Below, one piece after another: positions 1-9,090 of a stretch of 32,335 nucleotides of DNA. Every line of letters begins with the position of its first letter. Position 1 is the stretch's first letter. The position numbers and the translations under genes were made by a program. The notes beneath the pieces are model-generated. The model was given only the letters and a program-made list of their open reading frames with translations. It had not been told where the DNA came from and did not search any database. The stretch spans positions 1 to 32,335 of the forward strand of contig CAIXHD010000465.1 in assembly GCA_903919065.1 (NCBI GenBank), given 5' to 3'. The stretch is from an uncultured Bacteroidota bacterium. Its GTDB lineage: Bacteria; Bacteroidota; Bacteroidia; Bacteroidales; UBA12481.

Positions 1-857
1 ATCGTGAAGAGCCGGTGTTTGAAAAAAAGGTGATGACCTATCTGAATAAAGTCGGTCCGCTTTTACCTGAACTTACCGGATATTCTTTAAACATTTCGAG
101 CCGTAATAATTTTCCTCATTCATCAGGCATATCCTCTTCAGCATCGTTTATGGCGTCAATGGCACTGTGCCTAATAAGAGCGGAAGAAAAAATCAGCGGC
201 GTCACCCTTCCGGCTGATGATTTCTACAGAAAAGCCTCCAATTTAGCCCGTCTGGGTTCAGGCAGTGCAGCCCGTTCAGTTTACAGCGGATACACGCTTT
301 GGGGGAAAACCGGCGCTATACAGGATTCTTCCGATGATTTTGCAGTTCAGATAAATGACCAGGTTCATCCGGTTTTTAAAACATATCGCGATGCCATTCT
401 GGTGGTCAGCTCCCAACCAAAAATGCTATCGAGCACTGCCGGTCATGGTTTGATGCAATCCAATCCTTACGCTGAAACCAGGTACGAAGTAGCCCGCAAA
501 AACATTAATTTGTTGCTAAGCACATTAAAATCAGGAGATCAGGAATCCTTTATCCGGATAATTGAGGAAGAAGCACTGACCCTTCACGGATTAATACTTT
601 CTTCATCAGGAGGTCCGATTCTTTTGGAACCAGCCTCCATTTCAATTATCCGGCTGATACGCGACTACCGCATTCAGACTGGCAGCAAATTATGCTTTAC
701 GCTGGATGCAGGACCCAATATTCACCTGCTGTACCCGGAATCTGAATCAGCCCAGATAATGAATTTCATCGGTCACTCGCTTGCGGGTTACTGCGAAAAC
801 CAACGCTGGATCCCTGACCTTATTGGTGAGGGAAGTAAAGAATTAATTGGTTTTTAA
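1..857 (+). CDS. mvaD: Diphosphomevalonate decarboxylase, 5' end missing
   Basis: This enzyme carries out the ATP-dependent decarboxylation of mevalonate 5-diphosphate to isopentenyl diphosphate, the last committed step of the mevalonate pathway, in the cytosol. The frame is open from base 3, so the true start lies left of the window; about 285 codons remain of a family that is usually about 330-350. Visible family motifs are NFPHSSGISSSAS (GHMP phosphate-binding loop), LGSGSAARS, SSTAGHGLMQSNPYAETR, and FTLDAGPN near the C-terminus, whose Asp (codon 705-707) matches the catalytic aspartate. The GTG at base 15 is internal and not a real start. Mevalonate kinase follows 10 bp downstream, which supports a shared operon. 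The identification rests on several independent motifs. Confidence 0.93.
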   Translation, partial: REEPVFEKKVMTYLNKVGPLLPELTGYSLNISSRNNFPHSSGISSSASFMASMALCLIRAEEKISGVTLPADDFYRKASNLARLGSGSAARSVYSGYTLWGKTGAIQDSSDDFAVQINDQVHPVFKTYRDAILVVSSQPKMLSSTAGHGLMQSNPYAETRYEVARKNINLLLSTLKSGDQESFIRIIEEEALTLHGLILSSSGGPILLEPASISIIRLIRDYRIQTGSKLCFTLDAGPNIHLLYPESESAQIMNFIGHSLAGYCENQRWIPDLIGEGSKELIGF

Positions 858-867
858 CTTAGAGGAA

Positions 868-1731
868 ATGGAACCATCCTTTTCTGCTAAAGTCCTCCTG
901 TTCGGCGAATATTCAGTGCTCGCAGGATCAGATGCCTGTGCATTTCCCCTGGAAAGATTTTCAGGCAGACTGGCATTTCCCGAACCTTATCAGGAAGTAT
1001 CCCAAAACCTGACCGATTCAAACCAGGGACTGAAGAAGCTTCTGGATTATCTTCTGAATCCTCGGCAATTGCAACCGGCTGAGCAAATCCTTGATCTCCG
1101 GCCAATGGCTGAGGATATCAAATCCGGACTGGTTTTTGTATCCAACCTGCCGCGAAATTACGGTACCGGAAGTTCCGGCGCACTCACAGCGGCCATCTAC
1201 CAAAAATACAGAAGGAATGATATCAGCGAGGATATCGATTCGGTCCGCAACCATCTTGCCTTCATCGAATCGGCCTTTCATTCAAAAAGTTCCGGAATCG
1301 ATCCATTAGTCAGTTATCTGAAAAAGGCAATCTTTATCAGGAAAGAAAATATTGTCTGCTCAGATCTTTCACTGGATGATCTGCGGTCACACCTGAATAT
1401 TGAACTTATCGATAGTGGCATCCCTGGTAAAACGAAAACTGGTGTCACCAATTTCCTTTCAAACTACTTAAGCGATCCATCGAAAATGGAAATATTTACC
1501 AATCGATATATTCCACTGGTAAATGAGATAATTCAATCAATATACGAAGGAAATTTCGAGAGAATAATTGATAAAATACTGAGCATCTCTGAATACCAGT
1601 TGCGGTTATTTCCCGAACTATTTACTCCTGGAATGACCATAGAAGCCAGATCAGGATTGGAATCCGGAAAAAATGCAATCAAGCTTTGCGGGTCGGGCGG
1701 TGGCGGATTCTACCTGAAGTTCAGTCTTTAA
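868..1731 (+). CDS. mvk: Mevalonate kinase (GHMP kinase family)
   Basis: This kinase phosphorylates mevalonate with ATP, feeding the pathway completed by the gene upstream. I chose ATG 868 (MEPSFSAKVLLFGEYSVL, 287 aa) over a TTG at 847, which would overlap mvaD and add residues before the family-typical start. The N-terminal AKVLLFGEYSVLAG is the GHMP substrate motif. YGTGSSGALTA (G99-A107) is the ATP phosphate loop. SSGIDPLVSYL places D145 where mevalonate kinases have the catalytic Asp. LCGSGGGGFYLKF is the C-terminal GHMP motif 3. The mid-region IELIDSGIPGKT also fits the Bacteroidota mevalonate kinase group. Another GHMP kinase specificity, such as phosphomevalonate kinase, cannot be excluded from sequence alone, but the SGxDP motif and neighbour favour mevalonate. 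Confidence 0.85.
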   Translation: MEPSFSAKVLLFGEYSVLAGSDACAFPLERFSGRLAFPEPYQEVSQNLTDSNQGLKKLLDYLLNPRQLQPAEQILDLRPMAEDIKSGLVFVSNLPRNYGTGSSGALTAAIYQKYRRNDISEDIDSVRNHLAFIESAFHSKSSGIDPLVSYLKKAIFIRKENIVCSDLSLDDLRSHLNIELIDSGIPGKTKTGVTNFLSNYLSDPSKMEIFTNRYIPLVNEIIQSIYEGNFERIIDKILSISEYQLRLFPELFTPGMTIEARSGLESGKNAIKLCGSGGGGFYLKFSL

Positions 1732-1755
1732 GATCTAATTATTTTGCCGTTTGGT

Positions 1756-1786
1756 GTTAGCAAAATGTTTTTTGCTTAACTTTTGG
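1756..1786 (+). terminator. AT-rich hairpin, possible terminator of the mevalonate operon
   Basis: GTTAGCAAAA (1756-1765) pairs with TTTTGCTTAAC (1770-1780) across a 4-nt loop, with one bulged base. A short T-run (1781-1784) follows. It lies between the mvk stop and the next start. The stem is A/T-rich and weak, so it could instead be part of the promoter of the gene at 1822; a TTATTTTG resembling the Bacteroidota -7 element lies just upstream, at about 1739-1746. Confidence 0.3.
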
Positions 1787-1821
1787 TCCTTAAGCACCAC
1801 CACACACCAATACCAAAATTT

Positions 1822-3933
1822 ATGAAACATTTTTTACTTGCACTCCTCGCATGCGGCGTTTTTTCCATTCCAAATTTCGGTCAGAAAGGCTGGACCTGGC
1901 AAAACCCAAAACCGGATGGAAACACACTAAATGATGTTTCGATTTTTGGCAATGGGTATGCCGTTTCAGTAGGTTATCAGGGACTCATCTTACGGTCGGC
2001 AGATAATGGAGAGAGCTGGTCAAAAATTGAAAGTGGTATTACAAGCATTTTATACGGAGTATCCATGAATGCCAATGGAACAGGATGGGTGGTTGGGGTT
2101 CCCGGAGCAGTATTAAAAACTACTGACAACGGACTGACCTGGACAAAACAGGTAACCGGCAATCCATACAGCTATTACGCTGTCGCAACCAATAATGCCA
2201 ATGATTGTCTGGTTGGCGGATACACAGGCACCATGTATATTTCGAATGACGGCGGCACAAACTGGATCAACCGTCCAACTAATTCTGCAAAACCCATCAG
2301 GTCCATCTTCCTGGATCCGAAAGGAATGATTTACACGGGGCACGATGGTGGAATCATACAGAGATCGGCGGATAACGGAGTAACCTGGCAAACACTGCCA
2401 TCTCCCCTGACAACCACCATTAATGACATCAAGTTTATTGACAGTCTGGGCATTGCAGTCAGCACCGGAGGCAAAATCCTCCGAACCGTAGACCGTGGAA
2501 TTACCTGGACTCTGATCAATGCGTCAAATCCCTATAATCTGAACACCGTTAGTATCATTGATATCCATAACGTGATAATTATGGGGGCAACCGGACAAAT
2601 ACTGAATTCCAGCGACGGGGGTGTTTCATACACAGTCAATTACTTGTCTCAGGATAATGCTCATCCGATAAACGCTGTGGTAGTGAAACCAAATAACTTT
2701 TATCTCTGTGTAGGGGATTTCGGGCTTATTGCCAAATCACAAAACAGGCTTGACTGGACAATTAAAACAGATGGGTTTCTTGGTTACATATACGACATCT
2801 GTTTTACCGATACACTTCAGGGATTTGCTGCAGGTTCCTATCACGGCATTCTTAAAACAGTTGATGGGGGTGAAACCTGGGCAGTAAAAAATCAGTCAAT
2901 TTTTCACCCGGATTACAGAACCCTGTTTTTTCTGAACCGTTCAATCGGTTTTGCTGCATCAAACAGTAATTTATTCAAAACAACCGACAGTGGCGAAACC
3001 TGGACCAAGATTCTTAGCGCGACCACTGTACCCGCAATTTCGGGAATGATCTATTCGATTTTCTTCCTAAATCAGGCAAGAGGATGGATTGTAACTGATA
3101 ATGGAAATACTTACAAAACCTTAAATGGCGGTACCACCTGGGTATCTTATCCGAGCGGAGTAACAAAAGTCCTGACGGAAGTTATTTTTAAAGATACCCT
3201 TAACGGGTTTGTTACAGGATGGGGTGGCACCTTCCTGCGGACCAGAAATGGCGGCGCCACCTGGACCCAACAGAATACTTCATTTACGACGACCCTTTCA
3301 TGCATGTACGCTTTTAATCTGGATACGTTGATTGTTGCCGGCGCCAGCGGTAAAGTATACAAAACAGCTGACGGTGGCGAGAATTGGAATGCTATCACAA
3401 TGCCGCCCAGCATACGGAGCCAGTCTTTCGTGAAAGTCAGGTTTATCAATGAAACCACAGGCTGGTTGTGCGGCAGCCAGGGTGCCATTCTTAAAACAAA
3501 GGATGGTGGTGACAGCTGGTCATTACTGCCCACAAATGTTGCTCATGACCTGTTTTCATTTTCTTTCACAGATGAACATCATATCTGGGCTGCAGGAATG
3601 GGTGGAACAATTATAAAAACTACCGATGGCGGAGGAACATCCTCGGTTGAAACCCATAAAATCGAACCATCGGGCTTCAGCCTTGTTCAGAACTACCCGA
3701 ACCCTTTCTCCGAATCGACTACCCTGAAGTATATTTTACCCAAAAGATCGCCGGTAAAACTTGAGATTTACAGTATAACCGGGGTAAAAATGGCCACCCT
3801 GGTGAATGTTGAAAGGGATGCCGGTGAGTATCAGATAACCATTGATGGCAACCGGCTGCCGGGTGGGATCTATTTCTGCCGGCTTACCTGGGGTCAGGCT
3901 GAGGGTTGTTCGATACGGATTTTGAAAAACTGA
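1822..3933 (+). CDS. Secreted YCF48/Asp-box beta-propeller protein with T9SS type A sorting domain (copy 1)
   Basis: This 703-residue protein is predicted to be exported and then carried across the outer membrane by the type IX secretion system. ATG 1822 begins a typical signal peptide (MKHFLLALLACGVFS... ending near FGQ); a TTG 39 bp upstream in frame would only bury it. The body (about 25-610) has roughly 13 Asp-box type repeats such as SADNGESW, TTDNGLTW, TVDGGETW and TRNGGATW, as in YCF48, PSII-BNR and sialidase-like propellers. Residues 617-703 are a T9SS type A C-terminal domain: QNYPNPF, a beta-sandwich (VKLEIYSITG), and an end in GGIYFCRL...RILKN. No catalytic residues are recognisable; a binding or adhesive role is an inference. 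The next gene is a paralogue with the same architecture. Confidence 0.87.
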   Translation: MKHFLLALLACGVFSIPNFGQKGWTWQNPKPDGNTLNDVSIFGNGYAVSVGYQGLILRSADNGESWSKIESGITSILYGVSMNANGTGWVVGVPGAVLKTTDNGLTWTKQVTGNPYSYYAVATNNANDCLVGGYTGTMYISNDGGTNWINRPTNSAKPIRSIFLDPKGMIYTGHDGGIIQRSADNGVTWQTLPSPLTTTINDIKFIDSLGIAVSTGGKILRTVDRGITWTLINASNPYNLNTVSIIDIHNVIIMGATGQILNSSDGGVSYTVNYLSQDNAHPINAVVVKPNNFYLCVGDFGLIAKSQNRLDWTIKTDGFLGYIYDICFTDTLQGFAAGSYHGILKTVDGGETWAVKNQSIFHPDYRTLFFLNRSIGFAASNSNLFKTTDSGETWTKILSATTVPAISGMIYSIFFLNQARGWIVTDNGNTYKTLNGGTTWVSYPSGVTKVLTEVIFKDTLNGFVTGWGGTFLRTRNGGATWTQQNTSFTTTLSCMYAFNLDTLIVAGASGKVYKTADGGENWNAITMPPSIRSQSFVKVRFINETTGWLCGSQGAILKTKDGGDSWSLLPTNVAHDLFSFSFTDEHHIWAAGMGGTIIKTTDGGGTSSVETHKIEPSGFSLVQNYPNPFSESTTLKYILPKRSPVKLEIYSITGVKMATLVNVERDAGEYQITIDGNRLPGGIYFCRLTWGQAEGCSIRILKN

Positions 3934-3990
3934 GACGCCGATTCCTTTTAGACAATGTTATTCGTTCATTCGTCACTTATCAATAAAATC

Positions 3991-3997
3991 AGGAGGT
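3991..3997 (+). promoter_or_regulatory. Strong Shine-Dalgarno sequence AGGAGGT
   Basis: AGGAGGT lies 4 nt before the ATG at 4002. It is close to the ideal anti-16S match, which is unusual because most starts in this window, including the paralogue upstream, have no clear Shine-Dalgarno. It fixes the start of the second propeller gene. Confidence 0.7.
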
Positions 3998-4001
3998 TAT
4001 C

Positions 4002-6110
4002 ATGAAACATTTTTTCACCCTTGTCACATTTGTCTTACTGATTTCATCCCATCATTACGGCCAGGAAGCATGGCACTGGCAAAACCCGAAACCGGAAGGA
4101 AACACGTTAAAAGATATCGTAATTTTCGGCTCCAGCCATGCGGTGGCCGTTGGCTACCTGGGTCTCATACTCAGATCAGCCGACAATGGAGAAACATGGA
4201 CAAAAATCAGCAGCGGTACAAAGGCAACCCTGTATAGTGTTTCGATAAACTCAAGTGGCACCGGATGGATTGTTGGTTCGGGAGGAACTGTCCTGAAAAC
4301 AATCGATAACGGGTTAACCTGGACGCCTCAATCAACAGGAAACACCGGTTCGTATTATTCCGTCGTCACCACCAACGACATGAAATGCTACATCGGAGTA
4401 TCCAACGGCAGGCTTATAAAAACGGCTGATGGAGGATCAACCTGGGAACTAACGACAACCCAGTCAACCAAATACGTCCGGTCGGTTTCCACCGATGGGC
4501 TGGGAAGCATTTACCTTGCGCAGGATGGAGGTATTATACAGAAATCAACAGATGACGGGATCACCTGGACAATCAGAACAACCGGTATTACAAAGGCCCT
4601 TAGTAAGATAACATTCGCAGGAAATCTGGGTATAGCAGTGGGAGCCGAAGGCAAAATTCTCAGGTCAACAGATGCCGGTGATACCTGGACCCTCATTCCC
4701 GCACCTACTACCCACGACTTGACTGACGTTATAAATATCGATGGAAATCATATTTTGATTTCAGTTATCGATGGTTTGCTTTATTCTTCTGATGGGGGGT
4801 TATCCTTCACCCTGTCTGAACCTTTTGGTGATTATAGCGGAAAAACTGCGTTGGCCATGAAACCAAACGCCTATTATCTCTGTGCCGGATATTCCGGCTG
4901 GATACATAAGTCGACAAATATCACTGAATGGGTGACATGTATTGACGGTTTAAAACTGGGTGGCCTATACACTATTTGGTTTAACGATCCCAACACCGGC
5001 TTCACAGCAGGCTCCAACGGAATAATCTACAAAACCATTGACGCGGGCAATACCTGGACGGAAACCGAAACCGACCGTCCAACACATAGATACTTTTACA
5101 CATTATATTTTTTTAATCCCAGTGTCGGATTCGCCGGGAGCAATGCGGAGTTATTCCGGACCACCGATGGAGGAGGAATGTGGAGAAACGTGCTGACCGA
5201 TATTACCACACCCCTGTTTTCCGGAGGGATTGAATCGATCTATTTCGTTGATATAAATTACGGATGGTTCGTAACCAACATGGGGCAGATCTGGAAGACA
5301 ATCGATGGAGGTGTCACCTGGAGTCTATGCTTCAACGAGGCCGACAATGACCTGACCGGGGTATGGTTTGCCGACCATTTGTACGGCGTTGTAACCGGAG
5401 GGAAAGGAACGGTCTTGCGAACGAGTAATGGTGGAGCAACATGGACCCTGGTTAATTCAAACGTCAGCACCGAACATTTTTATGCGATGCATGCGTTCGA
5501 CCTCCAGAATCTCATTGTTGCTGCAGGAGAAAAGGTGTTCAGGAGCGCCGATGGCGGGGTAACCTGGACCGATGTTGCGCTACCTCCCAGCTCTTACTAC
5601 AACTTTTATAATATAATGTTTATCAACAAAAACATCGGTTGGGTAAACGGGCAATGGGGTATGATCATGAAGACAACCGACGGGGGTGCCACCTGGGTGG
5701 CCCAGACAACAAACTTCATGGAGACGGTTTATTCAGTCTACTTCGTTGACGAAAACAATGGATGGGCCAGTGGTAACTATGCAAGCATCCTTCACACCAC
5801 CAGCGGCGGTATCAGCGGGACCGGTGAAATACCACCAGTAACCGCCTCCGGTTTTCAGTTGAATCAGAATTATCCCAATCCATTCGATAATACCACAACA
5901 CTAACCTATTCTTTGCCAAGAAGCTCACCGGTAAAAATTGAAATCTACAATATTCTCGGATCGAAGATCAGGACACTGATAGATAAGTTTGAAGAACCAG
6001 GCAGGCATCAGCTGAAGTTCGATGGAACAGGTTTAACGGCCGGGATCTATATTTGCCGGTTTACCTGGGGCACCTCCGCCTCCACCGCCATCAGGCTATT
6101 GAAGAACTGA
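4002..6110 (+). CDS. Secreted YCF48/Asp-box beta-propeller protein with T9SS type A sorting domain (copy 2)
   Basis: This 702-residue paralogue of the upstream gene lies 68 bp after it. The N-termini are nearly superimposable (MKHF, then a hydrophobic signal peptide, then WHWQNPKPEGNTL). About 13 Asp-box repeats (SADNGETW, TIDNGLTW, STDDGITW, TTDGGATW and others) occur in the same order as in copy 1. Residues 616-702 form the T9SS sorting domain: LNQNYPNPFDN, VKIEIYNILGSKIRTL, then AGIYICRFTW and a terminal RLLKN. The conserved repeat order indicates tandem duplication of a whole gene, while DNA and protein divergence are large, so it is old. Translation is probably efficient given its strong ribosome binding site. 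The 3' end overlaps the convergent gene by 15 bp. The substrate or ligand is unknown. Confidence 0.87.
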   Translation: MKHFFTLVTFVLLISSHHYGQEAWHWQNPKPEGNTLKDIVIFGSSHAVAVGYLGLILRSADNGETWTKISSGTKATLYSVSINSSGTGWIVGSGGTVLKTIDNGLTWTPQSTGNTGSYYSVVTTNDMKCYIGVSNGRLIKTADGGSTWELTTTQSTKYVRSVSTDGLGSIYLAQDGGIIQKSTDDGITWTIRTTGITKALSKITFAGNLGIAVGAEGKILRSTDAGDTWTLIPAPTTHDLTDVINIDGNHILISVIDGLLYSSDGGLSFTLSEPFGDYSGKTALAMKPNAYYLCAGYSGWIHKSTNITEWVTCIDGLKLGGLYTIWFNDPNTGFTAGSNGIIYKTIDAGNTWTETETDRPTHRYFYTLYFFNPSVGFAGSNAELFRTTDGGGMWRNVLTDITTPLFSGGIESIYFVDINYGWFVTNMGQIWKTIDGGVTWSLCFNEADNDLTGVWFADHLYGVVTGGKGTVLRTSNGGATWTLVNSNVSTEHFYAMHAFDLQNLIVAAGEKVFRSADGGVTWTDVALPPSSYYNFYNIMFINKNIGWVNGQWGMIMKTTDGGATWVAQTTNFMETVYSVYFVDENNGWASGNYASILHTTSGGISGTGEIPPVTASGFQLNQNYPNPFDNTTTLTYSLPRSSPVKIEIYNILGSKIRTLIDKFEEPGRHQLKFDGTGLTAGIYICRFTWGTSASTAIRLLKN

Positions 6111-9002
6111 GGTATACTCATTATCAACATGATCCACAAAAATTCCCTGGAACTGGCCCGGTTTTAATCCCTTTGGAAGTGTGAGTTTCAATTTATGAGG
6201 TGTATCCGCAGATAATGCTGATATGTCGGTAAAGAAACCCAGGTTCGTGCGTTCAACGAATGGATATACACCGTTGTAGGCCTCTTTCAGGACAATGGGT
6301 TTACCATCGATCTCAAGCTTCAGCTCAGTTGCCCGGACAGGAACTTTTTTCATATCCTTACCAGCGCCAACAGTCCGATATGGTTCTGCAATCTGAACGT
6401 ACAGAAGCAACCTCGATGGATCAACCCAGGGAGCAACCAGATCATCTTCAGTATAAGTAATCGGCCATGCTTTTTTGCGGTTTTCGAGCTGCACAAAAAC
6501 TTGCTTGGGAATTATGATCTCCTGCTCAACAGTTTCTCCGGTGAAACCAGCATCATAGGTTCCGAACTGCTGTGCCTGTCTGAAATCAGATCCTCCGAAT
6601 TTTACCGGTGCGGTTAATACTCCATCAGAGAATTTACAGGGATAATCATTTCCGTTTACCTGAATTCTGCCCGCAGTTTTCCCCGCCGGCAGATAAACCA
6701 TCACTGTTAATGATTCGCCTGTTAAACCTGTGGCATCGGTAACTTTTACCAGATCACCTTCCACCGAAACCTTTCCGGTGCAATTAAATAAAACCGGTTG
6801 CCTTGATTGCGAATCAAATGGTTCAATTCTGTATACTCTGGCAGTAACGCCATCCATCGGAATACCCACTGCATCTCCTTTGGCGTATAAACCATTGACC
6901 GGGTGGCCGGGATGCAATCCGTCACCAGGAAAAATCTCGGTCAGCAGGTACTTTCCATTTTTATCAATACCAATAGTCTCATCAAGATTAAACTCAGCAT
7001 TCATCTTCCTGTAATTCGGATTAAACAGAAAGATAAAACCTTTATTATCAAGGATTGCGCTTGTGCCATCGCAGCGACCAACCATCGGCTGACCAATGAT
7101 CGGCATGATATTTTTAAGATAATCCCTGTTCTGATCAGTAAAGTCCATCCACTTTTTGAAAAATAGTTTATCGGCTTCGCTGAAAGCATTAAATTCCTGT
7201 TCATCCCTGGCAGGCAGATAATTAACTACATTGTTATAGGGGGCAGTAGCAACAGATGAAATCAAATTAAATTTCCAGCCCAGAAAATCCCAGTCACGTG
7301 TGCGGTACTTATCACGTCGCATTACACGTTTTGCATCCTCACGCTGTGTCTGATGCGTGATAAATCCCGGTCGGATTTCCACCGGGGTAAAATCGCGGGT
7401 CATCAATCTCCAGGCAACCCACCGCTGGCGCCCCGCAGTAACACGGTCGGTGCTCAGATCAGGAATAGAATTAAAACTTCCCGGCTGTTCATCCGTCATT
7501 AATGGATGCGGGTATGTGCCTGCAAGCCAGGTCCAGGTACCAAAACCATGATATTGCTGCCTTCCGTCGACAATCATTTCAGGTGCCCGGTGACGCAATT
7601 CCTCAAGAATCCGCCTTGTGCCAAACCATTGCTGGTATTTACTTGAAACCAAACCGGCATCATCAGTATAATTCATCCACCAATGATCAAATGAGTACCC
7701 GCCAATACCGGTCGACTCATAAAAATCAACCAGCAGATTCACCCACCAGTCCTGAAAACTTCGAATCCCGGTATCAACGGTAAGATATCCTTCCGGTTTC
7801 TGTCCGATTTTGGTTCTCCAGTCGGTCCATTCGGGATTTTGCATCCACGGAAGTGAGGGATAGGCATAGGCCAGCAACTTGATATTTTTGCCCTTGGCAT
7901 AATCCAGGATGTCCTGAATGTCAGCAGGGATCGGATCGCGCTTAGGCATCCATTCTCCTTTTCGGATCTTTTGCCCCAGATTGAGAAATAACAGACTCTC
8001 CCACCCCCAGGCATCCGCATTGTCCTTCAATGAGCTGATTATACTGTGATCCGGAGTGTACAAAACATAATTACATCCGGTTGCAGAGGCCTGATCAATC
8101 ATCCTTTTATATTCCACACGGTTTTCAGGTTTGGCCATATCAATCTGATAATCGTTCTCGCACCATCCAACGTGCACCCTCACACCCTTTTGCGGCTGGC
8201 CAACCAGAAACGCACGGGCACATTCGGTAACAGCTTTTACTTCCGCATAATCTATTCGCAACCCGCCGGCCAAAAATCCTGCAGGATCGGGTTCGTAAAC
8301 CCATTCAGCTGCCATATCCTGGCGGAAAGAATTGCCTGTCAACTCATAAGTACCAACACACATCCTGTCGGAAGGAAAGGCACCATTGGCAGGGTTCCAT
8401 TTCATTTCTGCATCGTATGATAATTTAAACGCCTGTCCGTTGGCCTCATATTTTACAAACGGATTCTGTATAAGCATAAAGCAACCATTACCCGCTTTAT
8501 CAGATTCTGCTCCAAGCCGGAACGCCAGGCCATATTTACCACCGGTGATCTGAAATACTTCCCTCACAGGATTTACCAAAGCACCAGAAAAAAGCGCCAC
8601 CCTGTTTACTTTAAAAACATCTTTTTTATTTGATTCGATGAACATCTGGCGGGAGAAAAAGTGCCATCCGGGTTTAAGTTCATCAACCAGCCTGAAGGTA
8701 AATTCCCCGGATTCATAAACTCGCGTTACCGACCCTTCCGCTTTGATTGTATTCTTTACAACTAAACCGGCGGAGCTATATTCCTTGCCATCAATAGTCA
8801 TGGCAAATCCCACGGAATCAATACCTAACGACTTCTCCCAGCTTTTATCGCTGATTTCAATCAACCCGGTTTTGTTGGTGGATATCGTAAGATTCTCATT
8901 CCTGAGCTCCGTTTTTCCACAAGATACGAGCACTGCGATGACAAGAAATGCTGCTGAAATGGTCTTGATTTTTGTTTTCACGATTAAGTGTTTTATTGAC
9001 AC
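6096..9002 (-). CDS. Large lipoprotein, putative TIM-barrel glycoside hydrolase
   Basis: This 968-residue protein starts at GTG 9002; a second in-frame GTG at 8981 (MKTKIKTISAAF...) would give an equally good or better signal peptide. A lipobox LVSC puts the lipidated cysteine at residue 28, so it is a membrane-anchored, probably surface or periplasmic, lipoprotein. Residues about 40-260 look like an N-terminal beta-sandwich. Residues about 270-620 look like a TIM barrel with GCNYVLYTPDH, NIKLLAYAYPSLPW, GGYSFDHWWMNY and EMIVDGRQQYHGF. The spacing of D439 and D479 recalls the nucleophile and acid/base of clan GH-D enzymes (GH27/31/36 alpha-galactosidase-like), but this is inference. The C-terminal third holds beta-sandwich-like segments. 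I cannot assign a known GH family. It is the only minus-strand gene. Confidence 0.62.
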   Translation of the reverse strand: MSIKHLIVKTKIKTISAAFLVIAVLVSCGKTELRNENLTISTNKTGLIEISDKSWEKSLGIDSVGFAMTIDGKEYSSAGLVVKNTIKAEGSVTRVYESGEFTFRLVDELKPGWHFFSRQMFIESNKKDVFKVNRVALFSGALVNPVREVFQITGGKYGLAFRLGAESDKAGNGCFMLIQNPFVKYEANGQAFKLSYDAEMKWNPANGAFPSDRMCVGTYELTGNSFRQDMAAEWVYEPDPAGFLAGGLRIDYAEVKAVTECARAFLVGQPQKGVRVHVGWCENDYQIDMAKPENRVEYKRMIDQASATGCNYVLYTPDHSIISSLKDNADAWGWESLLFLNLGQKIRKGEWMPKRDPIPADIQDILDYAKGKNIKLLAYAYPSLPWMQNPEWTDWRTKIGQKPEGYLTVDTGIRSFQDWWVNLLVDFYESTGIGGYSFDHWWMNYTDDAGLVSSKYQQWFGTRRILEELRHRAPEMIVDGRQQYHGFGTWTWLAGTYPHPLMTDEQPGSFNSIPDLSTDRVTAGRQRWVAWRLMTRDFTPVEIRPGFITHQTQREDAKRVMRRDKYRTRDWDFLGWKFNLISSVATAPYNNVVNYLPARDEQEFNAFSEADKLFFKKWMDFTDQNRDYLKNIMPIIGQPMVGRCDGTSAILDNKGFIFLFNPNYRKMNAEFNLDETIGIDKNGKYLLTEIFPGDGLHPGHPVNGLYAKGDAVGIPMDGVTARVYRIEPFDSQSRQPVLFNCTGKVSVEGDLVKVTDATGLTGESLTVMVYLPAGKTAGRIQVNGNDYPCKFSDGVLTAPVKFGGSDFRQAQQFGTYDAGFTGETVEQEIIIPKQVFVQLENRKKAWPITYTEDDLVAPWVDPSRLLLYVQIAEPYRTVGAGKDMKKVPVRATELKLEIDGKPIVLKEAYNGVYPFVERTNLGFFTDISALSADTPHKLKLTLPKGLKPGQFQGIFVDHVDNEYTSVLQ

Positions 9003-9090
9003 TAAAAATAATCAACTTTTAAGATTTACCTAATGATGAACAATAAATGAGCTGAGGTGTTTTCATTTACCTAATCATAACGCATAACCA
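9003..9090. promoter_or_regulatory. Divergent promoter region with a spaced direct repeat
   Basis: This 88-bp A/T-rich gap separates the glycosidase-like lipoprotein gene (minus) and the prenyltransferase gene (plus), so it must hold both promoters. It has two copies of ATTTACCTAAT (9024-9034 and 9065-9075), each followed by xAT, exactly 41 bp apart, about four helical turns. That arrangement is compatible with operator sites for a dimeric regulator, but no regulator is identified and chance is possible. Confidence 0.4.

Noticed and set aside
847-870. TTG start for mevalonate kinase at 847 overlapping mvaD
   Set aside because: The ATG at 868 gives the family-typical N-terminus directly before AKVLLFGEY.
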